Notes: a model not told the origin generated them from the sequence alone. A DNA stretch of 64,000 bases from Opitutia bacterium (GCA_016187925.1 JACPIS010000021.1:97066-161065), one strand, 5' to 3'; counted from the first letter of the stretch, positions 35,002 through 48,415 are shown. A program made the numbers and translations.

Positions 35002-35424
35002 ATGCGCCGTCTTACCCCCGCTCTCGCCCTTGCCGTGTTCGCCCTGTTTTTCGCCGGCTGCTCGACGCCGCAGTCGCGGATCGAGCAGAACCGCGCCGCT
35101 TACGATCAGTTCCCGGCCGAAGTGCAGGCAAAGATCCGCTCCGGCCAGGTCGATGTGGGTTACACTCCCGAGATGGTGGCGATCGCGCTGGGCGAGCCCA
35201 CGCGCAAGGCCACCCGCAAGACCGAGGCCGGCGATGCCGAGGTCTGGATTTATCACAACAACAGCCCGCAATTCAGCTTCGGTTTCGGCATGGCCGGCGG
35301 CGGCCGGCACACGGCGGTGGGCGGCGCCGTCGATGTGACGACGGGCGGCTACGATCCCGAAGAAGCGATCCGGGTGGAGTTCCGCGGCGGTAAAGTCTCG
35401 GCGGTCGACTACCGCAAAAAGTGA
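35002..35424 (+). CDS. Small lipoprotein with SmpA/BamE-like domain
   Basis: 140 residues from ATG 35002. Lipobox LFFAGC at about residues 15-20 marks a lipoprotein. The mature part (VQAKIRSGQVDVGYTPEMVAIALGEPTRKATRKT..AEVWIYHN) has the BamE/SmpA-like pattern in which a Y/GxTxxxVxxxLGxP motif is followed by W.Y. A Gly-rich stretch and a beta strand VEFRGGKVSAVDY end it. A role in outer-membrane assembly is possible but is only an analogy. Followed by a terminator hairpin. Confidence 0.8.
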   Translation: MRRLTPALALAVFALFFAGCSTPQSRIEQNRAAYDQFPAEVQAKIRSGQVDVGYTPEMVAIALGEPTRKATRKTEAGDAEVWIYHNNSPQFSFGFGMAGGGRHTAVGGAVDVTTGGYDPEEAIRVEFRGGKVSAVDYRKK

Positions 35425-35457
35425 CGCCGCTCAGCCGGCGTCAATGCCTTTGAGGCG

Positions 35458-35521
35458 GAGCGCGTTGACCTCAACGCGCTTTTCGCGAGCGAGGATCAAC
35501 CGCGCGTTGGAGTCAACGCGC
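35458..35521 (+). terminator. Two related hairpins, the first a terminator
   Basis: GCGCGTTGA/TCAACGCGC (35460-35468 with 35471-35479) followed by TTTT ends the lipoprotein gene. A near-copy, GCGCGTTG/CAACGCGC (35502-35509 with 35514-35521), follows 22 nt later. The shared stem suggests a duplicated palindrome rather than chance. Confidence 0.6.
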
Positions 35522-35581
35522 TCCATCCCTTCCAGGATTCGCCTTCACCGCGCGGACTCGTGGCCACCGGCAGGAGCTGGC

Positions 35582-36268
35582 TCAGCCGGCGTCGATGACG
35601 CGCAGGAACGCGGCCGTGTCGGCGAAATCCTGAAAGGCCGCCGTGGGCGTATGCGCCTGGAGCTCGGCGACGGTGTATTTGCCGGTGGCCACCGCGATGG
35701 TGCGCGCGCCGATGACCTTGCCGCACTCGATGTCGTGCGGCGTGTCGCCGATGATGAAGGTCTGCTCGGGAGCGAACTCCACGGCATGGCGTTCGCGCGC
35801 GCGGCGCACCGCGTGCGGACCGAGGTCGTTGCGCCGCCAGCTGTCGTCGGCGAAAGCGCCGAACTTGAAGTAGTGCCACACCCGGTAGTGTGTGAGCTTG
35901 AGCTCGGCGCCGCGCCGGAGGTTGCCGGTCAGCAGGCCCTGGGCGACATCGGTGCGCCGATGAAAAGTCTCCAGCAGTTCGACGATGCCCGGCAGCACGC
36001 GACCCTGCGGACCTTCCTGCAGTTCTCCGGGCAGCAGCTCGAGATAAGTCTCGAGGTAGGCGTGCCGGTTCTCCGGCGTATCGGGCAGCCCGGTGCGCTG
36101 GAACACTTCCTGGGCGATCCAGGTGTCGGTCCGTCCGGCCCACTCGATGCCGGAGAGCGAGCCCTGCACGCCGAAACGCTTGGTCAGCGCGCGCTCCATG
36201 GCCCGCACGCCCGCGCCGCGCGAGACGATGAGGGTGCCGTCGATGTCCCAGAGGATGAGTTTCTTCAT
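35582..36268 (-). CDS. HAD-superfamily phosphatase, phosphoglycolate-phosphatase-like
   Basis: 228 residues from ATG 36268. Seen: nucleophile motif LILWDIDGTLI, a helical cap domain, LLTGNLRRGAELKL (motif II), and FIIGDTPHDIECGKVIGARTIAVATG (motif IV). Nearest to the Gph-type C1 HAD phosphatases, which act on small phosphate esters; substrate unknown. It converges with the lipoprotein gene. Confidence 0.88.
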   Translation of the reverse strand: MKKLILWDIDGTLIVSRGAGVRAMERALTKRFGVQGSLSGIEWAGRTDTWIAQEVFQRTGLPDTPENRHAYLETYLELLPGELQEGPQGRVLPGIVELLETFHRRTDVAQGLLTGNLRRGAELKLTHYRVWHYFKFGAFADDSWRRNDLGPHAVRRARERHAVEFAPEQTFIIGDTPHDIECGKVIGARTIAVATGKYTVAELQAHTPTAAFQDFADTAAFLRVIDAG

Positions 36269-36283
36269 CAGTGAGGGACTAAC

Positions 36284-36313
36284 CACGAATGAACGCGAAT
36301 GAACACGAAGAAA
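36284..36313. repeat. 10-nt phased CACGAAT array
   Basis: CACGAATGAA, CGCGAATGAA and CACGAAGAAA in exact 10-nt steps just upstream of the HAD gene, with another CACGAATGGA at 36342. Same family as at 29394 and 44490. Confidence 0.6.
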
Positions 36314-36374
36314 TGCCGGCGAAGGCCAAACAGCGGATGTGTCCACGAATGGACACAGCGCGGCGGCGCGAATG

Positions 36375-36449
36375 GTAGGACGAGTTCTCCGAACGAGCCG
36401 ACGCGGATGTGAGCGCGGAAGGGTGGCTCGTTCGGAGAACCCGCCCTAC
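36375..36449. repeat. REPIN with a different stem
   Basis: GTAGGACGAGTTCTCCGAAC followed by GAGCC, a spacer, then the inverse GGCTCGTTCGGAGAACCCGC and CCTAC. The GTAG head is kept but the stem differs from that at 26323, and both strands of the stem have changed together. Confidence 0.75.
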
Positions 36450-36456
36450 CTAAGGC

Positions 36457-37893
<1,437 letters not shown>

Positions 37894-37897
37894 GAAA

Positions 37898-37992
37898 TCT
37901 TTCCTCCTTCTCTTTCTCCTTCTCTTCAATCCGTCCGGCGGCGCGACGCGCTGCCGGAGGAAAGATTAAGAGAAAGAGGAAAGAGAAAGATT
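37898..37992. repeat. Facing purine-rich arrays between sucB and lpd
   Basis: The left arm (inverse) and right arm share AGAGAAA / AGAGGAA / AAGAGAA heptamers and GGAGGAAAGATT, separated by a GC-rich spacer (37930-37955). They can pair into a long hairpin filling the 103-nt gap, including the lpd leader. Confidence 0.65.
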
Positions 37993-37996
37993 GGGT

Positions 37997-39220
37997 TCAG
38001 GCGCCGAGGACGAGGCGGGCGGGGTCTTCGAGGGCGTTCTTCACCGCCACGAGGAAGGTGACCGACTCCTTGCCGTCGACGAGGCGGTGGTCGTAACTCA
38101 GGGCGAGATACATCATCGGGCGGATGACGACCTGGCCGTTGAGGGCGATCGGGCGTTCCTTGATGGCGTGCATGCCGAGGATGGCGCTTTGCGGGGCGTT
38201 GATGATCGGCGTGGCGAGCAGCGAGCCGAAGATGCCGCCGTTGGTGATCGTGAAGACGCCGCCCTCGAGGTCGGCAAGGGTGATCTTGCCGTCGCGGGCG
38301 CGCTTGGCGGCGTCGGCGATGTCGCGCTCGATCTCGGCCATCGACTTCCGGTCGCAGTCGCGGATGACCGGGACCATGAGGCCCTTGTCGGTCGAGACGG
38401 CGACGCCGATGTCGTAATAGTGGTTCTGGATGATGGTGTCGCCGTCGATCTGGGCGTTGATGCCCGGGACTTCCTTGAGGGCGTTGACCACGGCCTTCAC
38501 GAAGAAGGACATGAAGCCGAGCTTCACGCCGTGCTTCTTCACGAAGTCGTCCTGGTATTTCGCACGCAGCGCCATGATGGCAGACATGTCGGCCTCGTTG
38601 AAGGTCGTGAGCATGGCGGCTTGGTGCTGCGCCTGCACGAGACGGTTGGCGATGGTCTGGCGCAGCTTGGTCATCTTGACGCGGGTCTGGCGACCCGAGG
38701 CAAGAGGCGCGGGGCTGGAGGCAAGAGGAACGGGCGTCGAAGCGGGAGCTTTCTCGCCCTTCGCCTCTGGCCTCGGGCCTGCGGTGGCCGTGTCGGCCGC
38801 CGCCATCATGTCGCCCTTGGTAACGCGGCCGGCTTTGCCGGAGCCGGCGACGCTGGCGGGATCGATGCCGGTCTCGGCCGCGAGGCGGCGGACGGCGGGG
38901 GATTGGGCGTCGTGCTTGGCTCCGGTGACAGGCGCAGACTCGGTCCGCGGCGAGGGCGCCGCGGCTCCAGCGTCCGATGCGCTGACGGCGGGGTCGATCG
39001 AGGCGACGACCTGGCCGATCTTGACCTCGGTGCCGGCGTCGACCTTGAGCGAAATCTGGCCGGCGGCCTCGGCGGTGCCCTCGGACGTGATCTTGTCGGT
39101 CTCGAGCTCGAAGAGGACCTGGTCCTTCTTCACGACGTCGCCGTGCTTGACGTGCCACTTGGCGAGCACGCCGGAGGTGATGGATTCGCCCATCGGGGGG
39201 ATTTTGACTTCAATGGCCAT
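37997..39220 (-). CDS. sucB: Dihydrolipoyl succinyltransferase (E2 of 2-oxoglutarate dehydrogenase)
   Basis: 407 residues. Lipoyl domain (about 1-80; [11 protein letters not shown] carries the lipoyl lysine), linker, E1/E3-binding domain [31 protein letters not shown] (about 107-137), a second linker, then the catalytic domain ending in [15 protein letters not shown] with the active-site His and Asp. Transfers the succinyl group to CoA. Both linkers are partly coded by repeat DNA (38945-38968 and 38694-38777). Middle gene of sucA-sucB-lpd. Confidence 0.96.
   Translation of the reverse strand: MAIEVKIPPMGESITSGVLAKWHVKHGDVVKKDQVLFELETDKITSEGTAEAAGQISLKVDAGTEVKIGQVVASIDPAVSASDAGAAAPSPRTESAPVTGAKHDAQSPAVRRLAAETGIDPASVAGSGKAGRVTKGDMMAAADTATAGPRPEAKGEKAPASTPVPLASSPAPLASGRQTRVKMTKLRQTIANRLVQAQHQAAMLTTFNEADMSAIMALRAKYQDDFVKKHGVKLGFMSFFVKAVVNALKEVPGINAQIDGDTIIQNHYYDIGVAVSTDKGLMVPVIRDCDRKSMAEIERDIADAAKRARDGKITLADLEGGVFTITNGGIFGSLLATPIINAPQSAILGMHAIKERPIALNGQVVIRPMMYLALSYDHRLVDGKESVTFLVAVKNALEDPARLVLGA
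38694..38777. repeat. Facing 7-nt phased arrays inside sucB linker 2
   Basis: CCCGAGG, CAAGAGG, CGCGGGG, CTGGAGG, CAAGAGG in phase, then the inverse arm (CCCGAGG, CCAGAGG, CGAAGGG). They code residues about 148-175, an Ala/Pro/Ser-rich linker. Confidence 0.8.
38945..38968. repeat. Intergenic-type palindrome inside sucB linker 1
   Basis: CCGCGGCGAGGGCGCCGCGG followed by CTCC, identical to the element at 29600-29623 and nearly so to 17552 and 29854. Here it codes residues about 85-92 of SucB, between the lipoyl and subunit-binding domains. Confidence 0.8.
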
Positions 39221-39223
39221 GGG

Positions 39224-39313
39224 AATGAGTAGCGGGTAGTGAGTAGGTTTGACGTAGCGGAGTGGGGCAGGTGCTTTCGCGATGCTCGCTACTCACTACC
39301 CGCTGCTCGCTAC
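39224..39313. repeat. Facing 7-nt phased arrays between sucA and sucB
   Basis: Left arm AATGAGT, AGCGGGT, AGTGAGT; right arm, inverse, AGCGAGC, AGCGGGT, AGTGAGT, AGCGAGC, all in phase. The two arms can pair; together they fill the 100-nt gap and include the sucB leader. Confidence 0.8.
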
Positions 39314-39320
39314 TTTGTTT

Positions 39321-42071
<2,751 letters not shown>

Positions 42072-42247
42072 GAGAGGGAAAAGGCGTGGCGTGGAGCCGG
42101 TCGTATTAAGACCGTTTATAGCAACGGGAAGGGCAATGGAGCACTCGCTCTCCTATGACACAAGCTGTTTACCGCTCTCGCTCTCCACTAAAAAGTGGCG
42201 TTATGCCCGGCCCCTTGCTCATAAATATTGCTTAAGTCAGCCACGCC

Positions 42248-42508
42248 ATGCCCGCCGACCAAATCAAGTCCGCTCTCCTGCGTTTCCAAGCCGCCGTCAA
42301 GGCTGCCGACGGCCCGGTGCTGTCCGCAGCTCTTGCCGAACTTGAGACTCTGCTCGCCGCCCATCGTGACACGTTGCATCCGCAACTGGTGCACTTTCTC
42401 GAAGGCCGCAGCTACGCCAAGGCTTTGGCCTGGCTCGGCGCCGAGAGCGAGTTCAGCAAACCCTCTTCGCCTCCGGGTGGCTGCGGCGGCGGAGGCCATA
42501 TGCATTAA
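42248..42508 (+). CDS. Small hypothetical protein with Cys/Gly/His tail
   Basis: 86 residues. Two or three helices (IKSALLRFQAAVKAADGPVLSAALAELETLLAAH) and a tail PPGGCGGGGHMH that could bind a metal, though that is only a look-alike. No family recognised. Divergent from sucA with about 175 nt between starts. It is a good ORF by composition but has little supporting evidence. Confidence 0.6.
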   Translation: MPADQIKSALLRFQAAVKAADGPVLSAALAELETLLAAHRDTLHPQLVHFLEGRSYAKALAWLGAESEFSKPSSPPGGCGGGGHMH

Positions 42509-42523
42509 CGAACCTGGTCGGGT

Positions 42524-42746
42524 TTGGAGGGCGCAGCTCCGGCTGCGCCGCGCCCTTTCGGAGATGGGTCTTTATTGCTTCAGTATCCTCCCTCGCGCCT
42601 GCCGGGCCCGGCTCCTCGGGAGACGAGCCCTCCAGTTTCGTCGCTCACTCTGCCGGATGCAGCCGTTCGAGACTTGTCATGCTGAGCGCAGCGAAGCATC
42701 CATAGCCTCGGGCGCAGGTGGATTCTTCGCTCCGCTCAGAATGACA
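42524..42746. repeat. Palindromes and TGTCAT-type inverted repeat
   Basis: A TGGAGGGC-type palindrome (about 42524-42555) and an inverse one (about 42610-42633) are followed by a TGTCATGCTGAGCGCAGCGA ... TCGCTCCGCTCAGAATGACA inverted repeat (42675-42746). The latter is the same type as the core of the element at 23242. It reaches to 13 nt before the yciH-like start. Confidence 0.7.
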
Positions 42747-42758
42747 CGCTAATTGCCG

Positions 42759-43160
42759 ATGGCTTCCTCTCCTAAAATCCCCACCGACGGCGGGCAAACG
42801 CTCGGCCAGAACCCGTTCGGCACGCTCAACGCGGCGGGATTGCCAAGCGTGCCGGCGAGCATCGTTGCGTCGTCCAGCGCTCAGCCCTCCGCGCTCCGCG
42901 TTCCGCCGGTCAAAAACCGCGGCCGGGTCGACATCAAGCGCACGACCGCCGGACGCGGCGGCAAGACCGTGACACTCGTCACCGGCTTCGTCGGCATCGG
43001 CCTGCCCGAGAAGGAATCGCTTTGCAAAAAAATGCGCAACGCCTGCGGTTGCGGCGGCACAGTCAAGGACGGCGACATCGAGATCCAGGGCGACCAGCGT
43101 GACAAGATCGCCCAAATCCTGACCGACGCCGGCTTCCGCCCGGTGTTCGCGGGCGGTTAA
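42759..43160 (+). CDS. SUI1/eIF1-family translation factor (YciH-like)
   Basis: 133 residues from ATG 42759. After a low-complexity N-terminus of about 55 residues comes the SUI1 domain: KTVTLVTGFVGIGLPEKESLCKKMRNACGCGGTVKDGDIEIQGDQRDKIAQILTDAGF. The GCGGTVKDGDIEIQGD core is diagnostic. Bacterial members resemble eIF1 and may aid start-site fidelity; the role in this lineage is not known. A small membrane-protein gene follows 5 nt later. Confidence 0.9.
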   Translation: MASSPKIPTDGGQTLGQNPFGTLNAAGLPSVPASIVASSSAQPSALRVPPVKNRGRVDIKRTTAGRGGKTVTLVTGFVGIGLPEKESLCKKMRNACGCGGTVKDGDIEIQGDQRDKIAQILTDAGFRPVFAGG

Positions 43161-43165
43161 GCTCT

Positions 43166-43441
43166 ATGGATATCTGGGGCAGGAACATTGGCCCCGTTGA
43201 ATATTATCGCGGGCTCGCAATTGTCTGCTTCCTGCTTCCCTACGGCTGGAGAATCCCTACTTATTGGCCGATCGCTATCGTGCTTTCGGCCCTTTGGCTG
43301 TTCATGCTCAACCGCCTGCTGAAAACCAATGAGCAGATGCTGCGTGTGTCAGCCCAGATGACTGATCTTCAGCGACTCAAGTTTTTCGTGATAGCTGCAG
43401 GCTCAATCTTCGGACACGCGGTGTTGATTCGCGTGCTTTGA
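43166..43441 (+). CDS. Small membrane protein
   Basis: 91 residues with two or three hydrophobic segments (YYRGLAIVCFLLPYGW, YWPIAIVLSALWLFMLNRLL, FFVIAAGSIFGHAVLI). It starts 5 nt after the SUI1 gene and ends 6 nt before the convergent metF, which supports a real gene. It is less GC-rich than neighbours. No family recognised. Confidence 0.55.
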   Translation: MDIWGRNIGPVEYYRGLAIVCFLLPYGWRIPTYWPIAIVLSALWLFMLNRLLKTNEQMLRVSAQMTDLQRLKFFVIAAGSIFGHAVLIRVL

Positions 43442-43447
43442 GTCAAA

Positions 43448-44326
43448 CTAAGCCGCCAAGCCCGCCGCCAAGGCAAGCGCGCTCTTCGCGCGGTTCATGA
43501 TGTAGAGGTGGTAGCCGGGGGCGCCGTTGGCGAGCAGGCCGCGGATCTGGGTCAGCGCCCAGTCGATGCCGATGATCTCGACGACGTCGGTGTTCTCGGC
43601 GGCGACCTCGAGCCGCGTGGTCAGATCCTTCGGCAGCGTGGCGCCGCACATCTCGGTGAAGCGTTTGATCTGCTTCAGCGAGAGCACGGGCATGATGCCC
43701 GGCACGATCGGCACGTGGATGCCGCGCGCGCGGCACTTCTCGACGTAGCGGTAGTAGACGGTGTTGTCGAAAAACAGCTGCGTGGTGACGAACGACGCGC
43801 CGGCATCGACCTTGCGCTTCAGGTTCTCCAGGTCGGCGTCGAGCGAGAGCGCCTCGGGGTGCTTCTCCGGATAACCGGCTACGCCGAGGCAGAAATCGGG
43901 GTGCCGCGCCTTGAGCAGGCCGACGAGCTCGCTGGCGTAGCGCAGACCGTCGGGGGCGACCTGGAACTCCGTGGCGCCCTTCGGCATGTCGCCGCGGAGC
44001 GTCATGATGTTGCGGAAACCGTCGGCGTGCAGCCGGTCGGCGATGCCGTGCAGCTCGGCGCGCGAGTGGCCCACGCAGGTGAGGTGGGGCATGACGGTGT
44101 AGCCGAACTCGCGGCGCAGCAGCTCGGCGGCGCGGGCCGTGCGCTCGCGCGTGGTGCCGCCGGCGCCGTAGGTGACCGAGACGAAGTCCGGCGCGATGCG
44201 CTTCAGCGCCGCCGCCGCGTCGTGCAGCATCTGCAACTGCGCCTCGTCCTTGGGCGGAAAAAATTCCAGCGAGCGCAACGGGCGGCGTTGCGTGAGGAGC
44301 GAAGCGATGGAGTTGTCGGGCGGCAT
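43448..44326 (-). CDS. metF: 5,10-methylenetetrahydrofolate reductase
   Basis: 292 residues, the bacterial length. FAD enzyme that makes 5-methyltetrahydrofolate for methionine synthesis. Seen: SLEFFPPKDEAQ with the catalytic Glu, FVSVTYGAGGTTRERT, HLTCVGHSR, NIMTLRGDMPKG, YPEKHPEA, KVDAGASFVTTQLFFD, VPGIMPV. GAGG lies just before the start. No SAM or SAH riboswitch recognised upstream; the 500-nt upstream gap is repeat-rich. Confidence 0.97.
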   Translation of the reverse strand: MPPDNSIASLLTQRRPLRSLEFFPPKDEAQLQMLHDAAAALKRIAPDFVSVTYGAGGTTRERTARAAELLRREFGYTVMPHLTCVGHSRAELHGIADRLHADGFRNIMTLRGDMPKGATEFQVAPDGLRYASELVGLLKARHPDFCLGVAGYPEKHPEALSLDADLENLKRKVDAGASFVTTQLFFDNTVYYRYVEKCRARGIHVPIVPGIMPVLSLKQIKRFTEMCGATLPKDLTTRLEVAAENTDVVEIIGIDWALTQIRGLLANGAPGYHLYIMNRAKSALALAAGLAA

Positions 44327-44831
44327 TGCCTCATCAATACATCCGAATCTGATGATATGTGTAAAGCCAAGACTGTGTCCGCGCGACAGGGTTATGACAC
44401 GGGCCGGGGCTCAACTCTCGCCGGGCAGACGACAAAGGTAGGGCGAATCCTCCGGATGAGCCGACAGCCCAAATTCAGCAATCGAGTAACCGCTAATCTT
44501 CGCTAATTGGCGCTGATCTACTCAAAGCACGAGACTTCCAAGAAGTCGCGTTTCCCGATCAGATGAAGGGATCAAGCGAAGATACTCAGGCTCAATCGGC
44601 TGATTAGCGTTCGTCAGCGTCAATCAGCGGTTGGTTATCCTGCGTTTTCCAAGTTCAATTCTCGCTGCTCAGTGGGACGACTCGTCCTGTCTTGGCAAAT
44701 TCGTAGGGCTCGACCTAGCGTCGAGTCTTGGGCCGAGGTGTGACCTATAGGGCGGGGTCGCTGACCCCGCCGATGCGCGCAAGTGGCGCCGAATTTTCGG
44801 CGGGGTCAGCGACCCCGCCCTACATCTTGCT
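44327..44831. repeat. Gene-free stretch with paired 10-nt arrays and GTAG repeats
   Basis: No gene seen. It holds a single GTAG palindrome (44440-44465), facing 10-nt phased arrays (44490-44520 CGCTAATCTT, CGCTAATTGG, CGCTGATCTA; inverse at 44600-44637), a GTAGGGCTCGACC..GTCGAGTC hairpin (44703-44727) and a REPIN (44747-44823, head ATAG on one side) ending 8 nt before the rlmN stop. Confidence 0.75.
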
Positions 44832-45953
<1,122 letters not shown>

Positions 45954-45961
45954 CGGCCTAG

Positions 45962-46049
45962 GTTGAGAGTTGAAGGTTGAAGGTTGGAAGAAAAATCGCG
46001 GGATGGAAGTCGGACGTTGCTGTCGTACTCTCAACTCTCAACTCTCAGC
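45962..46049. repeat. Facing GTTGAGA heptamer arrays between rlmN and lptF/G
   Basis: GTTGAGA, GTTGAAG, GTTGAAG, GTTGGAA in phase (45962-45989), then GTTGAGA, GTTGAGA, GCTGAGA inverse (46029-46049). The gap separates divergent starts, so any promoters must lie within or beside the arrays. Confidence 0.8.
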
Positions 46050-46063
46050 TACCGAACCCGCCC

Positions 46064-47203
46064 ATGAAACTCCTCCACCGGCATATCACCGCGAGTGTCG
46101 CCTCGACGTGCCTGGCGGCCGTGGGGGTGCTGACCTTCGTCATCATGCTGGCGAACGTCATGAAGGACCTGCTCGGCTACCTGCTGGCCGGGCAGCTGGC
46201 GCTCGACACCTTCGTCCGGCTGGTGGCGCTGCTGGCGCCGTTCGCCTTCTCGTTCTCACTGCCGATGGGCATGTTGACCGGCGTCCTGCTGGTGCTCGGC
46301 CGGATGTCGGCCGACCGGGAGATCACGGCGATCCGCGCCTCGGGCATGAGCGTGGCGGGCATTTCGGCGCCGATCCTGTTCCTGGCGGTGGGCGGCGCGG
46401 CGTTGAGCACCTGGATCAATTTCTACGCCATGCCTTATGCCCGCGTGGCCTACCACCGGGAGCTGGCCGATGCCGTGCGGACCAACCCGCTCAGCTTCAT
46501 CGTGCCGAAGACCTTCATCCGCGAGTTTCCCGGCCGGGTGATCTACGTGGGCGACAAGCGCGGCGAGATTTTGCGCGATTTCTGGATTTGGGAGACGGAC
46601 GGCCAGGGCCGCGTGCGGCGCTCGGCCCGCGCGGAGACCGGGCGGCTCGCCTACGACGAGGCGAACAACAAGCTCATCCTCACGCTCGAGCACGTGCAGG
46701 TGGAGGCGCGCGACGACAAGGATCCCGAAAACTTCGCCGAGCTGCGCGGCGCGGCGTCGTCCGACCGGGCGACCTTCGACCTGCCGCTGAGCAAGCTCAC
46801 CGGCGCGCAGACGGTGAACGTGAAGATGAAGTGGCTCAATTTCGACCAGTTGCTCGCCGAGTGGCGGCGGCTGGGCCAACCCGATCCCAAACTTCCGACC
46901 CCCGAGCGCGAGCGCCTGCGCGTCCGTGTGCAGACGGTCATCCAGGAAAAGTTCGCCACCGGTTTCTCGGTCATTGCTTTCGCCCTCATGGCGATTCCGC
47001 TCGGGATCAAAGTCTCACGCAAGGAGACTTCCGCCAACCTCGGCATCGCGGTCGCGCTCGCGCTGAGCTACTATTTTATGACTGTCGTCGTTGGTTGGTT
47101 CGACAACAAGCCCGACTTCCGGCCCGACCTACTGATGTGGATCCCGAACATCGGCTTCCAAGCGCTCGGCGCGTGGATGTTCTACAAGGTCGACCGGCAA
47201 TAG
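46064..47203 (+). CDS. LptF/LptG-family LPS export permease
   Basis: 379 residues. Six predicted membrane helices, three at each end, with a periplasmic beta-rich domain between, as in LptF and LptG. Seen: N-terminal LLHRHITASVASTCLAAVGVLTF, PMGMLTGVLLVLGRMSADREITAIRASGMS (the conserved coupling helix that contacts LptB), and C-terminal FALMAIPLGIKVSRKE. It would pair with LptB at 23.7 kb. Which of LptF or LptG it is cannot be settled; the partner gene is not next to it. Confidence 0.9.
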   Translation: MKLLHRHITASVASTCLAAVGVLTFVIMLANVMKDLLGYLLAGQLALDTFVRLVALLAPFAFSFSLPMGMLTGVLLVLGRMSADREITAIRASGMSVAGISAPILFLAVGGAALSTWINFYAMPYARVAYHRELADAVRTNPLSFIVPKTFIREFPGRVIYVGDKRGEILRDFWIWETDGQGRVRRSARAETGRLAYDEANNKLILTLEHVQVEARDDKDPENFAELRGAASSDRATFDLPLSKLTGAQTVNVKMKWLNFDQLLAEWRRLGQPDPKLPTPERERLRVRVQTVIQEKFATGFSVIAFALMAIPLGIKVSRKETSANLGIAVALALSYYFMTVVVGWFDNKPDFRPDLLMWIPNIGFQALGAWMFYKVDRQ

Positions 47204-47224
47204 GCGCGCGGAGCAGGCGGCGAA

Positions 47225-48415
47225 TCACTTGGACGCAGCCGACGTCCTTCCGGGAAGCGTCTGTGCGACCAGATTCACGTAGTAGCGCATCACGGTCGGC
47301 ACAATCCCGTCGTTGAAGACGTAGTGATCACCGTGCAGGCCCTCGCCGGGGCCGACCTCGCCGGCTCCGATCCAAACGTAGCAGCCGCCGGCCTCGCGGA
47401 CCATGAAGGCGAAATCTTCGCAACCGAGGCTCGGGCTGAACTCGGTGATGACGTTCTCCCGGCCGACGACGGTCGCGGCCGCCGCGACGGCGCGGGCGGT
47501 GGCGTCCGCCGTGTTGATCACCGGCGGGTAGCCTTTCCTGTAATCGAGCCGGGCCTTGAGCGAATGCGCCGCGGCGATGCCGTGGGCGATTTCGCCGATC
47601 AGCTGTGCGCAATGGTCGGAGAATTTCGGTTCGAAAAAACGGCATGTGCCTTGCAGCCAGACCTTGCCCGGGACGATATTGCCGACGTTGCCGCCGTGGA
47701 TCTGGGTGAGGCTGACGACGAGGGCGGATTGCGGGTCGACCGAACGGCTGACGATGCGCTGCACGGCCTGTGCGAAGGCGCCGGCGGCCAGGATCGGATC
47801 GTCGCCGAGATGCGGCATGGCGGCGTGTGCCCCCAGTCCCTCGAAGGTGAGCTCGAAATTGTCGACGGCGGCCATCTGCGGTCCGACCCGGGCGGCGATC
47901 GCGCCCAGCCTGAGCCCCGGCCAGTTATGGACGGCATACATCGCCTCGACCGGGAAGCGCTGGAACAGCCCGTCTGCAATCATGCGCCTGCTGCCGCCCT
48001 CGTTTTCCTCGGCCGGCTGGAAGATGAAGTACACCGTGCCGTCAAAGGCCCGCGTTGCGCTGAGCAACTTGGCCGCGCCGAGCAGCATCGCGAGATGGCC
48101 ATCATGACCGCAGGCATGCATCACGCCTTCCTTCTTGGACGCGTAGGCGAGACCGGTTTTTTCCACGACCGGCAGCGCGTCGAGCTCGGCGCGCAGGCCG
48201 ATCGCCCGGGGACTCGTGCCGCTTTTCAGCACGCCGACGACTCCGGTGTCGCCGACGCCTTCATGGATTTCGTCGAAGCCGAAGCTCCGGAGCTTATCCG
48301 CGACGAAGCGGGCCGTCTCATGCTCCTTGAAACCAAGCTCGGGGTTGGCGTGGACATGGTGTCGCCATGAGACCACTTCCGAAGTGAGGGCGATGACAGG
48401 GTCGTTGTGCGGCAT
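47225..48415 (-). CDS. M20-family amidohydrolase
   Basis: 396 residues from ATG 48415. Zinc hydrolase of the M20D type that removes acyl groups from amino acids (hippurate/IAA-amino-acid hydrolase-like). Seen: RHHVHANPELGFKEHETA, AELDALPVVEKTG, HACGHDGHLAMLLGAA, FQPAEENEGGSRRMI, and the dimerisation lid AHAAMPHLGDDPI. Convergent with the permease gene, 21 nt away. The substrate is unknown. Confidence 0.9.
   Translation of the reverse strand: MPHNDPVIALTSEVVSWRHHVHANPELGFKEHETARFVADKLRSFGFDEIHEGVGDTGVVGVLKSGTSPRAIGLRAELDALPVVEKTGLAYASKKEGVMHACGHDGHLAMLLGAAKLLSATRAFDGTVYFIFQPAEENEGGSRRMIADGLFQRFPVEAMYAVHNWPGLRLGAIAARVGPQMAAVDNFELTFEGLGAHAAMPHLGDDPILAAGAFAQAVQRIVSRSVDPQSALVVSLTQIHGGNVGNIVPGKVWLQGTCRFFEPKFSDHCAQLIGEIAHGIAAAHSLKARLDYRKGYPPVINTADATARAVAAAATVVGRENVITEFSPSLGCEDFAFMVREAGGCYVWIGAGEVGPGEGLHGDHYVFNDGIVPTVMRYYVNLVAQTLPGRTSAASK

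Noticed and set aside
44327..44420. SAM or SAH riboswitch upstream of metF
   Set aside because: None of the conserved cores were found; the region is made of repeats.
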